From Rhizobium subbaraonis (GTDB taxonomy: Bacteria > Pseudomonadota > Alphaproteobacteria > Rhizobiales > Rhizobiaceae), in the NCBI RefSeq assembly GCF_900220975.1, contig NZ_OBQD01000005.1, forward strand, positions 1 to 64,000: DNA of 64,000 nt. Reading direction: 5' to 3'. A program made the translations under genes and the position numbers. Shown piece by piece: positions 44,724 to 55,115 of the stretch (position 1 is its first letter; every line of letters starts with the position of its first letter). The notes under the pieces are model-generated. The model ran no database searches. It worked only from the letters and a program-made list of their open reading frames with translations, and had not been told where the DNA came from.

Positions 44724-45568
44724 GCGGCGACTACGAGGACAAGCCCCAGCCGCTGATCGAACATCTGATCGAATTGCGTCGCCGGCTCATGTGGGCTGTC
44801 GGTGCGTTCTTCGTGGCATTTCTGGTGTGTTTCTATTTTGCCAAGGGCCTGTTCAACATCCTCGTGCTGCCGTTCAAATGGGCGGTGTCGTGGGCGGGAA
44901 TTTCCCATCGCAACGTCGAACTGATCTATACGGCGCCGCAGGAGTTCTTCTTCACCCAGATCAAGGTGGCGATGTTCGGCGCGCTGGTCATCGCCTTTCC
45001 GGTGATTGCCCAGCAGATCTACAAATTCGTTGCTCCCGGCCTTTACAAGAACGAGCGCGCCGCTTTCCTGCCGTTCCTGATCGCTTCTCCGATCTTGTTT
45101 CTGATCGGTGCTGCGCTGGTCTACTTCTTCTTCACGCCGATGGTGATGTGGTTCTTCCTGGCCATGGAGCAGGGCGGTGGCGATGGGCAGGTCTCAATCC
45201 AGCTCCTGCCGAAGGTTTCCGAATATCTGGGGCTGATCATGTCGCTGATCTTCGCCTTCGGCCTGGTCTTCCAGCTTCCGGTGGTCTCGTCGCTGCTGGT
45301 GCGCGCCGGCTTCATCACCGCGCAGACGCTTGTGGACAAGCGCAAGTATGCAATCGTGATCGCCTTCGTGGCGGCTGCCGTTCTGACGCCGCCCGATCCG
45401 ATCTCCCAGATCGGCCTTGCGCTACCGACCATCCTTCTCTACGAGATTGCCATCTATACGGCCCGACTCATTGAACGGCAGCGGGCGGGCGCCACCGAGG
45501 AATCGGACTCCGAGGACGAGGATGTGGCGCAGGTGCCGCCATCGCAGGAAGCCGACAACAAGGCTTGA
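44720..45568 (+). CDS. tatC: Sec-independent translocase TatC
   Basis: 282 residues with six membrane helices. N-terminal KPQPLIEHLIELRRRLMWAV contains the conserved LxELRxR signal-binding motif, and the middle has ELIYTAPQEFFFTQIKVAMF and FVAPGLYKNERAAFLPFLI. Core receptor of the Tat pathway for folded proteins. Ends in an acidic tail. Confidence 0.95.
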   Translation: MSGDYEDKPQPLIEHLIELRRRLMWAVGAFFVAFLVCFYFAKGLFNILVLPFKWAVSWAGISHRNVELIYTAPQEFFFTQIKVAMFGALVIAFPVIAQQIYKFVAPGLYKNERAAFLPFLIASPILFLIGAALVYFFFTPMVMWFFLAMEQGGGDGQVSIQLLPKVSEYLGLIMSLIFAFGLVFQLPVVSSLLVRAGFITAQTLVDKRKYAIVIAFVAAAVLTPPDPISQIGLALPTILLYEIAIYTARLIERQRAGATEESDSEDEDVAQVPPSQEADNKA

Positions 45569-45639
45569 ACCGATGACAGGCGCAGGCGGATGCTGTCGGG
45601 CGAACAGGGCATAACCCCTTAAATACGCCTGGAGCGAAA

Positions 45640-46923
45640 ATGCTTGACATAAAATGGATCCGCGAAAACGCTGATGCACTGGACGCCGCCCTCGCCAAGC
45701 GGGGCGCGCATCCGCTTTCGGCAAGCCTGATCGCGCTTGACGAAACGCGCCGCGCCCTCATCCAGAAGGCGCAGGACATGCAGTCGCGCCGCAACGCCGC
45801 CTCCAAGGAGATCGGCGCGGCGATGGCGCAGAAGGACAACGCCCTCGCAGAAAAGCTCAAGGCGGAGGTGGCGGAGATCAAGACGCAGCTTCCCGCCGCC
45901 GAGGACGAGGAGCGCAAGGTCACCGCCGAGCTCTTCGACGCATTGTCGCGCATTCCCAACATCCCCCTCGAAGACGTTCCCGTCGGCGCCGACGAGAGCG
46001 ACAACGTCGAGAAGCACAAGTGGGGCACAAAGCCCGCGTGGACTCACAAGCCGCTGGAGCACTACGAGATCGGCGAAGCGCTCGGCGGGATGGATTTCGA
46101 GGGCGCTGCCCGCATTTCCGGCTCGCGCTTCACGATCCTCAAGGGCCAGGTTGCCCGGCTGGAACGCGCGCTCGGCCAGTTCATGCTCGACACCCACACG
46201 CAGGAGCACGGCTACATCGAAGTGCAGCCGCCGCTGCTCGTGCGCGACGATGCCATGTTCGGCACCGGCCAGCTGCCGAAATTCGCCGAAGATCTGTTCC
46301 GGACGACGGACGGGCGCTGGTTGATCCCGACCGCCGAGGTGTCGCTGACCAATCTCGTGCGCGAGGAGATCCTGGCGCAGGAAAAGCTGCCGCTACGCTT
46401 TACGGCGCTCACCCCGTGCTTCCGCTCGGAGGCCGGATCTGCCGGACGCGACACCCGCGGCATGCTGCGCCAGCACCAGTTCATGAAATGCGAGCTTGTG
46501 TCCATCACGGATGCGGAAAGCTCGATCGACGAGCACGAACGCATGACCGCTTGCGCCGAGGAGATCCTCAAGCGTCTCGGGCTGCACTACCGTGTCGTCA
46601 CCCTATGCACCGGAGACATGGGTTTCGGCGCGCGGAAGACCTACGACATCGAGGTCTGGCTGCCGGGGCAGGATACCTATCGCGAGATATCCTCCTGCTC
46701 GGTCTGCGGTGATTTCCAGGGCCGTCGCATGAACGCCCGATACCGCGGCAAGGACGACAAGAACCCGAAGTTCGTCCACACGCTGAACGGCTCGGGCACT
46801 GCCGTCGGTCGCGCGCTGATCGCCGTGCTTGAGAACTATCTCAACGAGGATGGATCGGTGACCGTGCCCGATGTGCTCTTGCCCTACATGGGCGGACTGA
46901 AGAAGATCGAGAAGGCTGACTGA
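45640..46923 (+). CDS. serS: Seryl-tRNA synthetase
   Basis: 427 residues. The N-terminal coiled-coil arm (about 30-105) is followed by class II motif 2, [20 protein letters not shown], with HQFMKCELV, and motif 3, [18 protein letters not shown]. Charges tRNA-Ser. Confidence 0.97.
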   Translation: MLDIKWIRENADALDAALAKRGAHPLSASLIALDETRRALIQKAQDMQSRRNAASKEIGAAMAQKDNALAEKLKAEVAEIKTQLPAAEDEERKVTAELFDALSRIPNIPLEDVPVGADESDNVEKHKWGTKPAWTHKPLEHYEIGEALGGMDFEGAARISGSRFTILKGQVARLERALGQFMLDTHTQEHGYIEVQPPLLVRDDAMFGTGQLPKFAEDLFRTTDGRWLIPTAEVSLTNLVREEILAQEKLPLRFTALTPCFRSEAGSAGRDTRGMLRQHQFMKCELVSITDAESSIDEHERMTACAEEILKRLGLHYRVVTLCTGDMGFGARKTYDIEVWLPGQDTYREISSCSVCGDFQGRRMNARYRGKDDKNPKFVHTLNGSGTAVGRALIAVLENYLNEDGSVTVPDVLLPYMGGLKKIEKAD

Positions 46924-46939
46924 GGAGCTGACGGTAGCG

Positions 46940-47695
46940 ATGCGCATCCTGCTGACCAACGACGACGGCGTCCATGCCGAAGGCCTCGCCGTCCTGGAAC
47001 GGATTGCCCGGAGCCTTTCCGACGACGTCTGGATCGTCGCCCCGGAAACCGACCAGAGCGGGCTTGCCCATTCCCTGACGCTGTCCGAACCGCTCAGGCT
47101 GCGGAAGGTCGATGAGCGCCGTTTCGCGCTTCGCGGCACGCCGACGGATTGCGTCATCATGGCCGTTCGCGAGGTGCTGCCCGGAAAGCCGGACCTGGTG
47201 CTCTCCGGCGTCAACGCCGGTGCCAACATGGCCGATGACGTGACCTATTCCGGCACAATCGCCGGCGCCATCGAGGGCACCCTGCAGGGCATTCGCTCGA
47301 TGGCGCTCAGCCAGGCCTTTCGCCATGCGGATGGCCGCATGGTTCCCTGGGAGGTCGCAGAACGCCATGCACCCGACCTGATCCGGCGGCTGATGGACGT
47401 CGAGCTGCCGGACGGCACCTTCTTCAACCTGAACTTCCCCAACTGCGCTGTCGATGCGGTGACCGGTATCGAGGTAACGTCTCAGGGCAAGCTCGACTTC
47501 GGCATCACGATCGAGGAGCGCATGGATGGCCGCGGCTTTCCTTATTTCTGGCTCCGCTTCGGCGATCGTCACGGCGATTTCCGCAATGGCACGGACATCC
47601 AGGCGGTGCGCGACCATGCAATATCGGTCACGCCGCTGAAGCTCGACCTGACGGACTATGCGGTACTCGACAGGGTCCAGCGGGCGCTGGGCTGA
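46940..47695 (+). CDS. surE: 5'-nucleotidase SurE
   Basis: 251 residues. The family signature starts the protein, [20 protein letters not shown], with the metal-binding Asp-Asp, then [11 protein letters not shown] and [20 protein letters not shown]. Removes phosphate from nucleoside 5'-monophosphates and polyphosphate. Close to serS and pcm, a common order. Confidence 0.95.
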   Translation: MRILLTNDDGVHAEGLAVLERIARSLSDDVWIVAPETDQSGLAHSLTLSEPLRLRKVDERRFALRGTPTDCVIMAVREVLPGKPDLVLSGVNAGANMADDVTYSGTIAGAIEGTLQGIRSMALSQAFRHADGRMVPWEVAERHAPDLIRRLMDVELPDGTFFNLNFPNCAVDAVTGIEVTSQGKLDFGITIEERMDGRGFPYFWLRFGDRHGDFRNGTDIQAVRDHAISVTPLKLDLTDYAVLDRVQRALG

Positions 47696-47707
47696 GGGAG
47701 GTTTCGA

Positions 47708-48364
47708 TTGGGCGCGGCACGGGTGGTTGAAAAGGAAGGCTTCGCCGCACTGGCTCTTCGGCTGCGCGGCCAGGGCATCAACGACATCGAACTTCTGACC
47801 GCCGTCGAGCAGACGCCGCGCACGCTTTTCGTCCCGCCGCAATTTGCCGGCGATGCCTATTCCAGCCGGCTCTTGCCGATCGAATGCGGCTCGTTCGTCG
47901 AGGGTGTGGACCTTGCGGTCCGCCTCATGCATGTGCTCAATCTCAAGGCCGGACAGCGCGTTCTCGAAGTCGGCACCGGCAGTGGCTTTACCGCAGCCGT
48001 CATGGGGCGGCTGACGGAACGCGTGCTCACCGTCGATCGCTACCGCACGCTCGTGACCGGGGCGCAGCAGAGCATCGAGAAGGCGGGCATCCGCAACGTC
48101 GTCGTCCGCCAGGCCGACGGCAGCAACGGCATGCCGGGCGAGGGGACCTTCGACCGCATCTTTGTGACCGCTGCCTTTCCGGCGATGCCGCGGCTTTTCG
48201 CCGAGCAGCTCGTATCCGGCGGCATGCTGCTGGCGCCGGTCATGGTCAGCGACACGGAATGCCGCATGCTGAAGCTGGTCAAGACCGGCAGCCGTTTCGA
48301 CCGCGAAGACCTCTTCCAGGTTCCCTATCTGCCGATGGTGCCGCACCTGGCACAGGCGCTCTGA
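47708..48364 (+). CDS. pcm: Protein-L-isoaspartate O-methyltransferase
   Basis: 218 residues from TTG 47708, after GGGAGGTTTCGA. SAM loop VLEVGTGSGFTAAVMGRLT; the N-terminal TPRTLFVPPQFAGDAYSSR and C-terminal FVTAAFPAMPRLFAEQL follow the Pcm family. Starts repair of isoaspartyl residues in damaged proteins. surE-pcm-nlpD order is the canonical one, making this the true Pcm. Confidence 0.93.
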   Translation: MGAARVVEKEGFAALALRLRGQGINDIELLTAVEQTPRTLFVPPQFAGDAYSSRLLPIECGSFVEGVDLAVRLMHVLNLKAGQRVLEVGTGSGFTAAVMGRLTERVLTVDRYRTLVTGAQQSIEKAGIRNVVVRQADGSNGMPGEGTFDRIFVTAAFPAMPRLFAEQLVSGGMLLAPVMVSDTECRMLKLVKTGSRFDREDLFQVPYLPMVPHLAQAL

Positions 48365-48641
48365 TCCGCGCCGACGTTCCAAGCAAAAAATGCCAGAACA
48401 GTTCAGACATCGCGTCGTCAGGCGCCGGTGGCTGCAATGGGCCTTTTGGTCGAAGGGGACGTTGCCCCGCATCCGCTCCCACTGGGGGGCACCCTCAGAG
48501 ATGGTGCATTAACGACTTGTTAACTTCCGCAAGCCTCGCACAAGCTTCGCATCCTATGCCGGTACCCGAGACGCATTCCGCGTCGCAGCACGGCGGCTTC
48601 TTTCGGGACTATCGCGCCGCACCGTGCCGATGGAGATGCTC

Positions 48642-49262
48642 ATGCAAATCTCGAACAGGATCGCCGGCACGGCGACGCAGGACAGCCTGGCAAACCTCGC
48701 CGCGCGCGCTGCGGGCAAGGTTGGCGAAGAGGCAGGCGATGCCGGTCGCCCCAATTCGTTCAAGGCGGGCTCCCATGACCCTTCCGAGCAGGTGTCGCTT
48801 TCAGTCGACGCCTTGTTCGTGCTGACCGCGTCGCGGGACGACCAGCGTCTCCCGGCGCTGACCGAGGATGAGCGCAACAACATCGTCTCGCCGGCTCTTG
48901 AAGAGCGGGAATATGTATCGTTCCGGCACTATCGCGACGAAGGCGACATGAAGAGCTACTATCGGTCCTACATCGCCTATTTCGACAATCTGCAGCCCCA
49001 GGACCAGACGAGTGCCCGCTATGCCGGCAGCCGCCAGGTCGCCGTTTCGGCGTTGCGTTCGCTTGCCTATGCGGAAAACGCGATGGATGACGAAGGGGGA
49101 AGCGAGGCGCCGGCGGTCATCGACACGATTCTCGCCAGCGGCAATACGATTCGCCGCGATGTCCCGCAATTGGCACCGTTCAGCGCTGCCGTTCAAGGCG
49201 GAGACGGCGTCCGCGTCTCCTCGATTTCGCACGCCACCTCCATGTACCTGGGCAGCTTCTGA
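48642..49262 (+). CDS. Hypothetical protein, 206 residues
   Basis: Start chosen at ATG 48642 because GGAG lies 6 bp before it; GTG 48624 and Mets at 48630/48636 are alternatives. The N-terminus is MQISNRIAGTATQDSLANLA; the sequence is acidic and helical (REYVSFRHYRDEGDMKSYYR) with no signal peptide or membrane segment. No family is recognised. It sits between pcm and the nlpD-like gene. Confidence 0.6.
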   Translation: MQISNRIAGTATQDSLANLAARAAGKVGEEAGDAGRPNSFKAGSHDPSEQVSLSVDALFVLTASRDDQRLPALTEDERNNIVSPALEEREYVSFRHYRDEGDMKSYYRSYIAYFDNLQPQDQTSARYAGSRQVAVSALRSLAYAENAMDDEGGSEAPAVIDTILASGNTIRRDVPQLAPFSAAVQGGDGVRVSSISHATSMYLGSF

Positions 49263-49496
49263 TCCGGAAGATCGTCCCTCGGACTCGTCCGGACGGCCGG
49301 CATTCCAGCCATGGCACGCCGCTGCAACTTTGCTGCATGCGGCCGGTTTCCGATGTCCCGTCCGTCGCCGGCGGGCGGTGCATGGTTATCAACTCCTCAC
49401 GAAAATAGGCCGATCTGCGGCTTTTTAACCGGGCGGTAACTCTAACGCGCTTTAATCATTTCACAGTTGGTTGTGTATCGATCGGGTAAGTTAGAC

Positions 49497-51005
49497 ATGC
49501 GTAACAGAGTATCGCCGAGTTTTGCCAGGACCGCCCCCCGGATGCTCGTGGCGGTGTTGCTGGCCGGGGTGGCAACCGGCTGCAGTTCCGATGCAACCCG
49601 CTTTGGCGGTTTGTTTTCCTCTTCCGATGATATGACGACCGGCTCGATCCCGCGCCGTACCGTGTTCGGCGGCAGCGCGGTTCCGCGCGGCGACGTGAAT
49701 GGTTACAGCCAGGCCTCGAATCAGGGCTATTCCACGCAGGTGGCTTCCGCTCCATCCACTTCCGACGGCGGCTCGAGTGTCAGGGCCGCCAGCACGCCGA
49801 TGAATGTCCAGCGGACGGCGCTGGCCGATCCTGTCGGCACGGCCCGGCCGGCCAGCCAGGAAGTGGCGATGGCGCAGCCCATGCCTGAACCGCAAAAGGC
49901 GCCCTCGCTTTCTGATGCTGTCGAGCGTCCGGCACGGCCGACGGCGGCGCCCGCAAAGGGCGCCAGCGGCTGGTCGACGGCGAATGCGCCCGTGGTCATG
50001 CTTCGTCCCGGCGAAAGCGTGAAGACCCTGTCGAGCCGCTACGGCGTGCCGGAGAAGGAGATTCTGAAAGCAAACGGCATGGCGAGCGCATCCGACGCCG
50101 AGCCGGGCCAGAAGATTACGATCCCCGTCTTTGGTACGGCGCAAAGTGCTGCCAAGGCGTCGATCGATACCGCGCTGAACACCGATCGCAAGCAGCCGAC
50201 ACCGGTAAACACCGCAGGCGATGAGGTCGCCATTCTGCCGAATTCTGCCAAGGGCCGCGACAAGGCCGCCGGCGACAACGGCAAGAACAAGGTTGCCGCC
50301 GGCGGCGAAGGCAAGCCGGAAGGTGGCTATGAGGTTCAGCCCGGTGATTCGCTTGCCAGGATCGCTGCGAAGAACGGTGTGTCGGTCGATGCGCTGAAGA
50401 AGGCGAATGGCATCGCGGGCGCCTCGATCCGCGTCGGTCAGAAGCTGAACATCCCGGCCGCGTCAGAGGCCGCACCCGACCGGACCATGACGGCCTCGCT
50501 TCCCGCGAAGAAGGCTGTGGAGCCTGTTGAGAAAAAGGCAGAAGCCTACGCGCCGGTCCAAAAGAAGCAGACCGTCGCCGAGATCGAGAGCAAGACGGAT
50601 GTTACCGACGACGCGCCCGAATCGACTGGTATCGGCAAATTTCGCTGGCCGGTTCGCGGTGCTGTGATCGCCGGTTACGGCGCGAACGTCGAAGGCAGCC
50701 GCAACGAAGGCATCGATATCTCCGTACCGGAGGGAACGCCGATCAAGGCGGCTGAGAACGGCGTGGTCATCTACTCCGGAAGCAGCCTGAAGGAACTCGG
50801 CAATGCAGTCCTCGTTCGCCACGACGACGGCACCGTCACCGTCTACGGGCATGCATCGAGCCTCAACGTCCAGCGCGGCCAGAAGGTCCAGCGCGGCCAG
50901 ACGCTGGCTGCCTCGGGCATGAGTGGAAGTGCAAGCCGCCCGAAGCTCCACTTCGAGGTCCGTAAGAACGCGTCGGCGGTCAACCCGATGACGTTCCTCG
51001 AATAG
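49497..51005 (+). CDS. NlpD/EnvC-like lipoprotein with degenerate LytM domain
   Basis: 502 residues. A lipobox is present in MLVAVLLAGVATGCSS. Two LysM domains follow (LRPGESVKTLSSRYGVPEKE at about 155-197 and VQPGDSLARIAAKNGVSVDA at about 276-318) and a C-terminal M23/LytM domain (about 388-502). The catalytic set is incomplete: GIDISVPEGTPIKAAENG is preceded by Asn where the first His of HxGxD is expected, and PKLHFEVRKN has Lys-Leu-His instead of HxH. This points to an amidase-activating role (EnvC/NlpD type), not to a peptidase. Confidence 0.88.
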   Translation: MRNRVSPSFARTAPRMLVAVLLAGVATGCSSDATRFGGLFSSSDDMTTGSIPRRTVFGGSAVPRGDVNGYSQASNQGYSTQVASAPSTSDGGSSVRAASTPMNVQRTALADPVGTARPASQEVAMAQPMPEPQKAPSLSDAVERPARPTAAPAKGASGWSTANAPVVMLRPGESVKTLSSRYGVPEKEILKANGMASASDAEPGQKITIPVFGTAQSAAKASIDTALNTDRKQPTPVNTAGDEVAILPNSAKGRDKAAGDNGKNKVAAGGEGKPEGGYEVQPGDSLARIAAKNGVSVDALKKANGIAGASIRVGQKLNIPAASEAAPDRTMTASLPAKKAVEPVEKKAEAYAPVQKKQTVAEIESKTDVTDDAPESTGIGKFRWPVRGAVIAGYGANVEGSRNEGIDISVPEGTPIKAAENGVVIYSGSSLKELGNAVLVRHDDGTVTVYGHASSLNVQRGQKVQRGQTLAASGMSGSASRPKLHFEVRKNASAVNPMTFLE

Positions 51006-51038
51006 ACGGCGGCATCGACCGTTCCGGCATAAAAGAAC

Positions 51039-51072
51039 GGCAGGCGTTTCCATTCGGATCGCCTGCCTTTTT
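51039..51072 (+). terminator. Terminator after the NlpD-like gene
   Basis: GGCAGGCG (51039-51046) pairs with CGCCTGCC (51060-51067), followed by TTTTT. Confidence 0.85.
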
Positions 51073-51124
51073 CGTTTCGGTTACCTTTGGCAGAGCCGGC
51101 CGAAGCCGTGCTCGTTTCAGGCGA

Positions 51125-52003
51125 TCATTTTGCGAGTGCGTTCCCCTGCCGCCCGGCGAGATCCTGGATGAACTGCCAGGCGACGCGGCCGGATCGGGAG
51201 CCGCGCGTCGTCGCCCATTCCAGCGCTTCGGCGTGGATCGTGGCGCGATCGCCCGTAAGGCCAAAGTGTTCCGTATAGCTGTCGATCATGTCCAGATACT
51301 CGTTCTGGCTGCACTTGTAGAAGCCCAGCCAGAGGCCGAACCGGTCGGACAGTGACACCTTTTCCTCTACCGCCTCGGATGGATTGATGGCGGTGGACTG
51401 CTCGTTTTCCATCATGTCGCGCGGCAGCAGGTGGCGGCGGTTGGAGGTGGCATAGAGGATGACATTGTCCGGCCGGCCTTCGACGCCGCCGTCGAGCGCG
51501 GCCTTGAGCGACTTGTAGGAGGTATCGTCGTGGTCAAATGACAGGTCGTCGCAGAAGACGATCACCGGCGCTGGCGCGACCTTGAGGATCTCCATCAGGG
51601 TCGGCAGGGTGGCGATGTCCTCGCGGTGGACCTCGACGAGCTTGAGCGCGATACCCGTTTCCCGTGCCGTATCCGCATGTACCGCCTTTACCAGCGAAGA
51701 TTTCCCCATCCCGCGGGCGCCCCACAGCAGCACGTTGTTGGCGGGAAGGCCCTTGGCGAAGCGCACTGTGTTGTCGGTGAGTATGTCTCGAACGTGGTCG
51801 ACGCCCCGGATAAGCTTCAGTTCCACCCGGTTCGGGCGGGGGACAGGCTGGAGGTGCCGGCGCGCCGGCGCCCAGACGAAGCAGTCGGCAGCTTCCCAGT
51901 CGTTCAAGGCCGGCGGCGGTCCTGCGAGCCGTTCCAGTGCGGTGCGAAGTCCGCTGATCTCGCGCAGCAGCGTCTGCATCTGTTCGTCCTGGGTCTTGTC
52001 CAC
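51125..52003 (-). CDS. DUF815 AAA-type ATPase
   Basis: 292 residues from GTG 52003, preceded by AAGGGAGAACGAC; longer readings run into the upstream region. Walker A is LLWGARGMGKSSLVKAVHAD; Walker B-like IVFCDDLSF; an Arg-sensor region ILYATSNRRHLLPRDM and the C-terminal helical part follow. Matches the conserved DUF815 AAA family. Cellular role unknown. Divergent from yajC, sharing a 184-bp upstream region. Confidence 0.88.
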   Translation of the reverse strand: MDKTQDEQMQTLLREISGLRTALERLAGPPPALNDWEAADCFVWAPARRHLQPVPRPNRVELKLIRGVDHVRDILTDNTVRFAKGLPANNVLLWGARGMGKSSLVKAVHADTARETGIALKLVEVHREDIATLPTLMEILKVAPAPVIVFCDDLSFDHDDTSYKSLKAALDGGVEGRPDNVILYATSNRRHLLPRDMMENEQSTAINPSEAVEEKVSLSDRFGLWLGFYKCSQNEYLDMIDSYTEHFGLTGDRATIHAEALEWATTRGSRSGRVAWQFIQDLAGRQGNALAK

Positions 52004-52187
52004 GTCGTTCTCTCCCTTTTCGTTCCCGCGCGGTAGCACGCGCGAGGAATGCATTAAAGAGAGAAATCCCTGAATTTCCGGCAGGATCGGGGCTGTGTTG
52101 TTGCATTCAGAACGCTCTTGCCTATAGTCGCGCGCACTGCACCGGGGGCATTTCGTCCCGGTGCGTCCCGTTTTCGAGGAGTTTTGA

Positions 52188-52523
52188 ATGTTCATTACCG
52201 AGGCTTTCGCCCAGACGGCGCCGGCTCCTGCAGCAGGTGGTGCGGATCTTCTGATGTCCGTGCTGCCGTTCCTTCTGATTTTCGTCGTGATGTATTTTCT
52301 CATCATTCGCCCGCAGCGCGCCGCGATGAAGCGCCGCGAGGAGTTGTTGAAGAACATCCGCCGCGGCGATCAGATCGTGACCGGCGGCGGCATCGTCGGC
52401 AAGGTGACCAAGGTCATCGACGACAAGGAACTGGAAGTCGAGATCGGCGAAGGCATGAAGGTCCGCGTCGTGCGCAGCGGCGTCACCGAGGTTCGCGTCA
52501 AGGGCGAGCCCGTCAAGGAATGA
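52188..52523 (+). CDS. yajC: Preprotein translocase subunit YajC
   Basis: 111 residues. A single membrane helix MSVLPFLLIFVVMYFLIIRP then QRAAMKRREELLKNIRRGDQ and a VTGGGIVGKVTKV small barrel. Accessory to SecDF; next gene is secDF, as expected. Confidence 0.95.
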   Translation: MFITEAFAQTAPAPAAGGADLLMSVLPFLLIFVVMYFLIIRPQRAAMKRREELLKNIRRGDQIVTGGGIVGKVTKVIDDKELEVEIGEGMKVRVVRSGVTEVRVKGEPVKE

Positions 52524-52613
52524 TGTGATCATCGCCGTCCGGTGGCGGTCTGCCGCCGGACGGGTATCATCAGGCTTCCCGCCGGCAGGATTGCCCGGTA
52601 TTTCGAGAGTGTG

Positions 52614-55115
52614 ATGCTGCAACCCGCCCGCTGGAAAACGCTCGCTGCCTGGCTCGCCGTCGTCGCGAGCCTTGTCGTTCTTTTGCCGAGCGTTTTGCCG
52701 CCCGGCTCACGTGACGCGCTGCCGGAATGGCTGTCTGCGCATAGGCTCCAGCCCGGCCTCGATCTGAGCGGCGGCGCCGGACTGACGCTGAAGATCGAGC
52801 GCTCGGATATCGAGGACGACCGGCTGTTGGCCGTTGTCAACGCCGTCGGCCAGACGCTCAGAACCGCTAGGATCCCCTATGCCGGTCTTGCCGGTTCCGG
52901 CCGCGAAGTCACGCTGCGCATCAATGATGCAGCCAGGGTCGAGGAGGCGCGTACCGCACTTGCCGAGATCCCGGGAACGACGGTGACGGCAGCCGGCGAC
53001 GGTGCCGTCAAGCTTGTCGTTATGGCGGAATCGATCGATCTCGCCGAGGGTGAGGCGGCTCAAATCACCTTGGACGTGGTGCGTGAGAGGGTCAGTCAGG
53101 TCGGCGGTGTCAATGCCGACGTCGGGCTTTCCGGTCGCGACCGCGTCGTTCTCCAGGTCCCCGGCTATTCGGATCCGCAGCGTCTCAAGGACATCCTTGC
53201 CCAGCGCGGTGCATTCTCCGCCCGGCTGGCCGAGGCGGGCGTTTCCGTCCAGCAGGCGCTGGAGGAGGGACCGCCGCCCGGTACCGAGATCGTCTACACG
53301 ATGGGCGAGCCTCCGGTCGGCTATCTCGTTCGCCGCTCCGCCATCTTCACATCGCGCGACGTCGTTTCCGCCGAGATGGTGTTGGGAACGGACGGTGAGG
53401 GGGCTTCCGTCGTCTATCAGCTCAGCCCGGATGCCAGCCGCCGGCTGGCCGAGGCCACTGCCGCCAACGTTGGACGCACGCTGGCGCTGCTTTTGGATGA
53501 TCAGATCCTGGCCGCGTTCGAGATCGCTGCTCCCGTCGTGGACGGTCGCGGCGAGATCTCAGGCGACTTCGATGCGCAGGGCGGGGCCAACCTTGCGGTC
53601 GTATTGCGCAGCGGCGCGTTGCCGGCCTCGCTGACGGTCGTGGAGGAGCGCTCGATCGAGCCGGCCTTCGGCGGCGCGTCGGCGCGTGCGGCACTCGCCG
53701 CCGTGGGCGCGGCCGGACTTGCCGTCGCCCTGTTCATGGTCTTCTGGTACGGAGCCTTCGGCGCCATCGCCGTGCTCGCCCTTCTTTTCAATCTCGGGCT
53801 CATCCTGGCGATCCTCTCCCTTACCGGCACGCCGCTGACGCTGCCGGGAATCGCGGGAATGGTCTTGACCATCGGCATCGCCGTTGACGCCAGTGTGCTG
53901 ATCTATGAACGCATGCGCGAGGAAGCGGCCAACGGCCGCCCCTTGGCCGACGCTCTCGCAACGGCATTTTCGCGCACGTTTTCGACGATGCTTGATTCGG
54001 GCATCACCACGCTTGTTGCGGTGCTGGTGCTTTTCTTTATGGGTTCCGGTCCGACGCGCGGCTTTGCCGTCACCGTCGGCATCGGCATTTTCACGACGCT
54101 TTTCGTGACGTTCACGCTGTCGCGTTGGCTGGTCTGGCGTTGGGTCTCGCTCCGCGGCCTCACGCACCTGCCGCGTAGCGTCCGCACCGGCCTGTTCGCC
54201 AGCCTGCATCTGCGCTTCATGGCGATCCGCAACTATACCTTCGCCGCATCCGCCGTCGCAGCCCTTGCGGTCGCGCTGCTGGTCGACGTCGGCGGCATCA
54301 ATCTCGGCATCGACTTTACCGGCGGTTCCCTGCTGGAGGTGAGGGCCAGTCAGGGCGCTGCCGATGCCGCCGATATTGCCGGCCGTCTCGACGAGGCAAA
54401 TCTTGGCGACGCGACGGTGCGGGTCGGTCTGGACCCCGCGACTGCGACGGTCCGAATCCCGCCGCAGGGCGGCGGGGAAAATGCCGAGCAGACCTCGGCG
54501 CTTGTCGCACGCGGCGAACTTGAGGCTGCGGGCTACGATATCCGCCGGGTCGAGGTCGTCGGCCCCTCCGTCTCGGGAGACCTGATCTGGGCGGCCACGG
54601 TCGGCATGGCGATCGCACTCGCAGCGCTGATTGGCTATATCTGGGCACGTTTCGAATGGCAGTTCGCCATCGGCGCGATCGTCGCGGTGGCGCACGATCT
54701 TCTCCTGACCATGGGGCTGTTCGCGCTGACGCGGATGGAGTTCAACATCGGCTCCATCGCCGCGCTCCTGACCATCGTCGGCTATTCCCTGAACGACACT
54801 CTGGTCGTCTACGACCGCATCCGCGAAAACCTGCGGCATTTCCGGCAGATGCCGCTGCCGCTCCTGATCGATGCGTCGATCAGCCAGACGCTGTCGCGCA
54901 CTGTACTGACGGCGGCGACGACGCTGATCGCGCTGGCCGCGCTTGCGATCTTCGGCGGCGAGATCATCCGCGCGTTCGCGCTCACCATGCTGTTCGGCAT
55001 TGCCGTCGGCACCTTCTCTTCTATCTATATTGCCGGACCGGTCTTGATCCTGTTCCGGCTACGGCCGGATCGCTATCGCCTAGGCGGCAGCGGCAACCCG
55101 ACGGCAAAGGCATGA
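52614..55115 (+). CDS. secDF: Fused SecD-SecF translocase subunit
   Basis: 833 residues from ATG 52614 (MLQPARWKTLAAWLAVVASL). The SecD half has GLDLSGGAGLTLKIE, the P1 domain and membrane helices including TLPGIAGMVLTIGIAVDASV; the SecF half starts about residue 515 and has INLGIDFTGGSLLEVR and LTIVGYSLNDTLVVYDRIRE. Both halves have the RND-type six-helix pattern. Uses the proton gradient to pull secreted proteins out. Overlaps the next gene by ATGA. Confidence 0.95.
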   Translation: MLQPARWKTLAAWLAVVASLVVLLPSVLPPGSRDALPEWLSAHRLQPGLDLSGGAGLTLKIERSDIEDDRLLAVVNAVGQTLRTARIPYAGLAGSGREVTLRINDAARVEEARTALAEIPGTTVTAAGDGAVKLVVMAESIDLAEGEAAQITLDVVRERVSQVGGVNADVGLSGRDRVVLQVPGYSDPQRLKDILAQRGAFSARLAEAGVSVQQALEEGPPPGTEIVYTMGEPPVGYLVRRSAIFTSRDVVSAEMVLGTDGEGASVVYQLSPDASRRLAEATAANVGRTLALLLDDQILAAFEIAAPVVDGRGEISGDFDAQGGANLAVVLRSGALPASLTVVEERSIEPAFGGASARAALAAVGAAGLAVALFMVFWYGAFGAIAVLALLFNLGLILAILSLTGTPLTLPGIAGMVLTIGIAVDASVLIYERMREEAANGRPLADALATAFSRTFSTMLDSGITTLVAVLVLFFMGSGPTRGFAVTVGIGIFTTLFVTFTLSRWLVWRWVSLRGLTHLPRSVRTGLFASLHLRFMAIRNYTFAASAVAALAVALLVDVGGINLGIDFTGGSLLEVRASQGAADAADIAGRLDEANLGDATVRVGLDPATATVRIPPQGGGENAEQTSALVARGELEAAGYDIRRVEVVGPSVSGDLIWAATVGMAIALAALIGYIWARFEWQFAIGAIVAVAHDLLLTMGLFALTRMEFNIGSIAALLTIVGYSLNDTLVVYDRIRENLRHFRQMPLPLLIDASISQTLSRTVLTAATTLIALAALAIFGGEIIRAFALTMLFGIAVGTFSSIYIAGPVLILFRLRPDRYRLGGSGNPTAKA

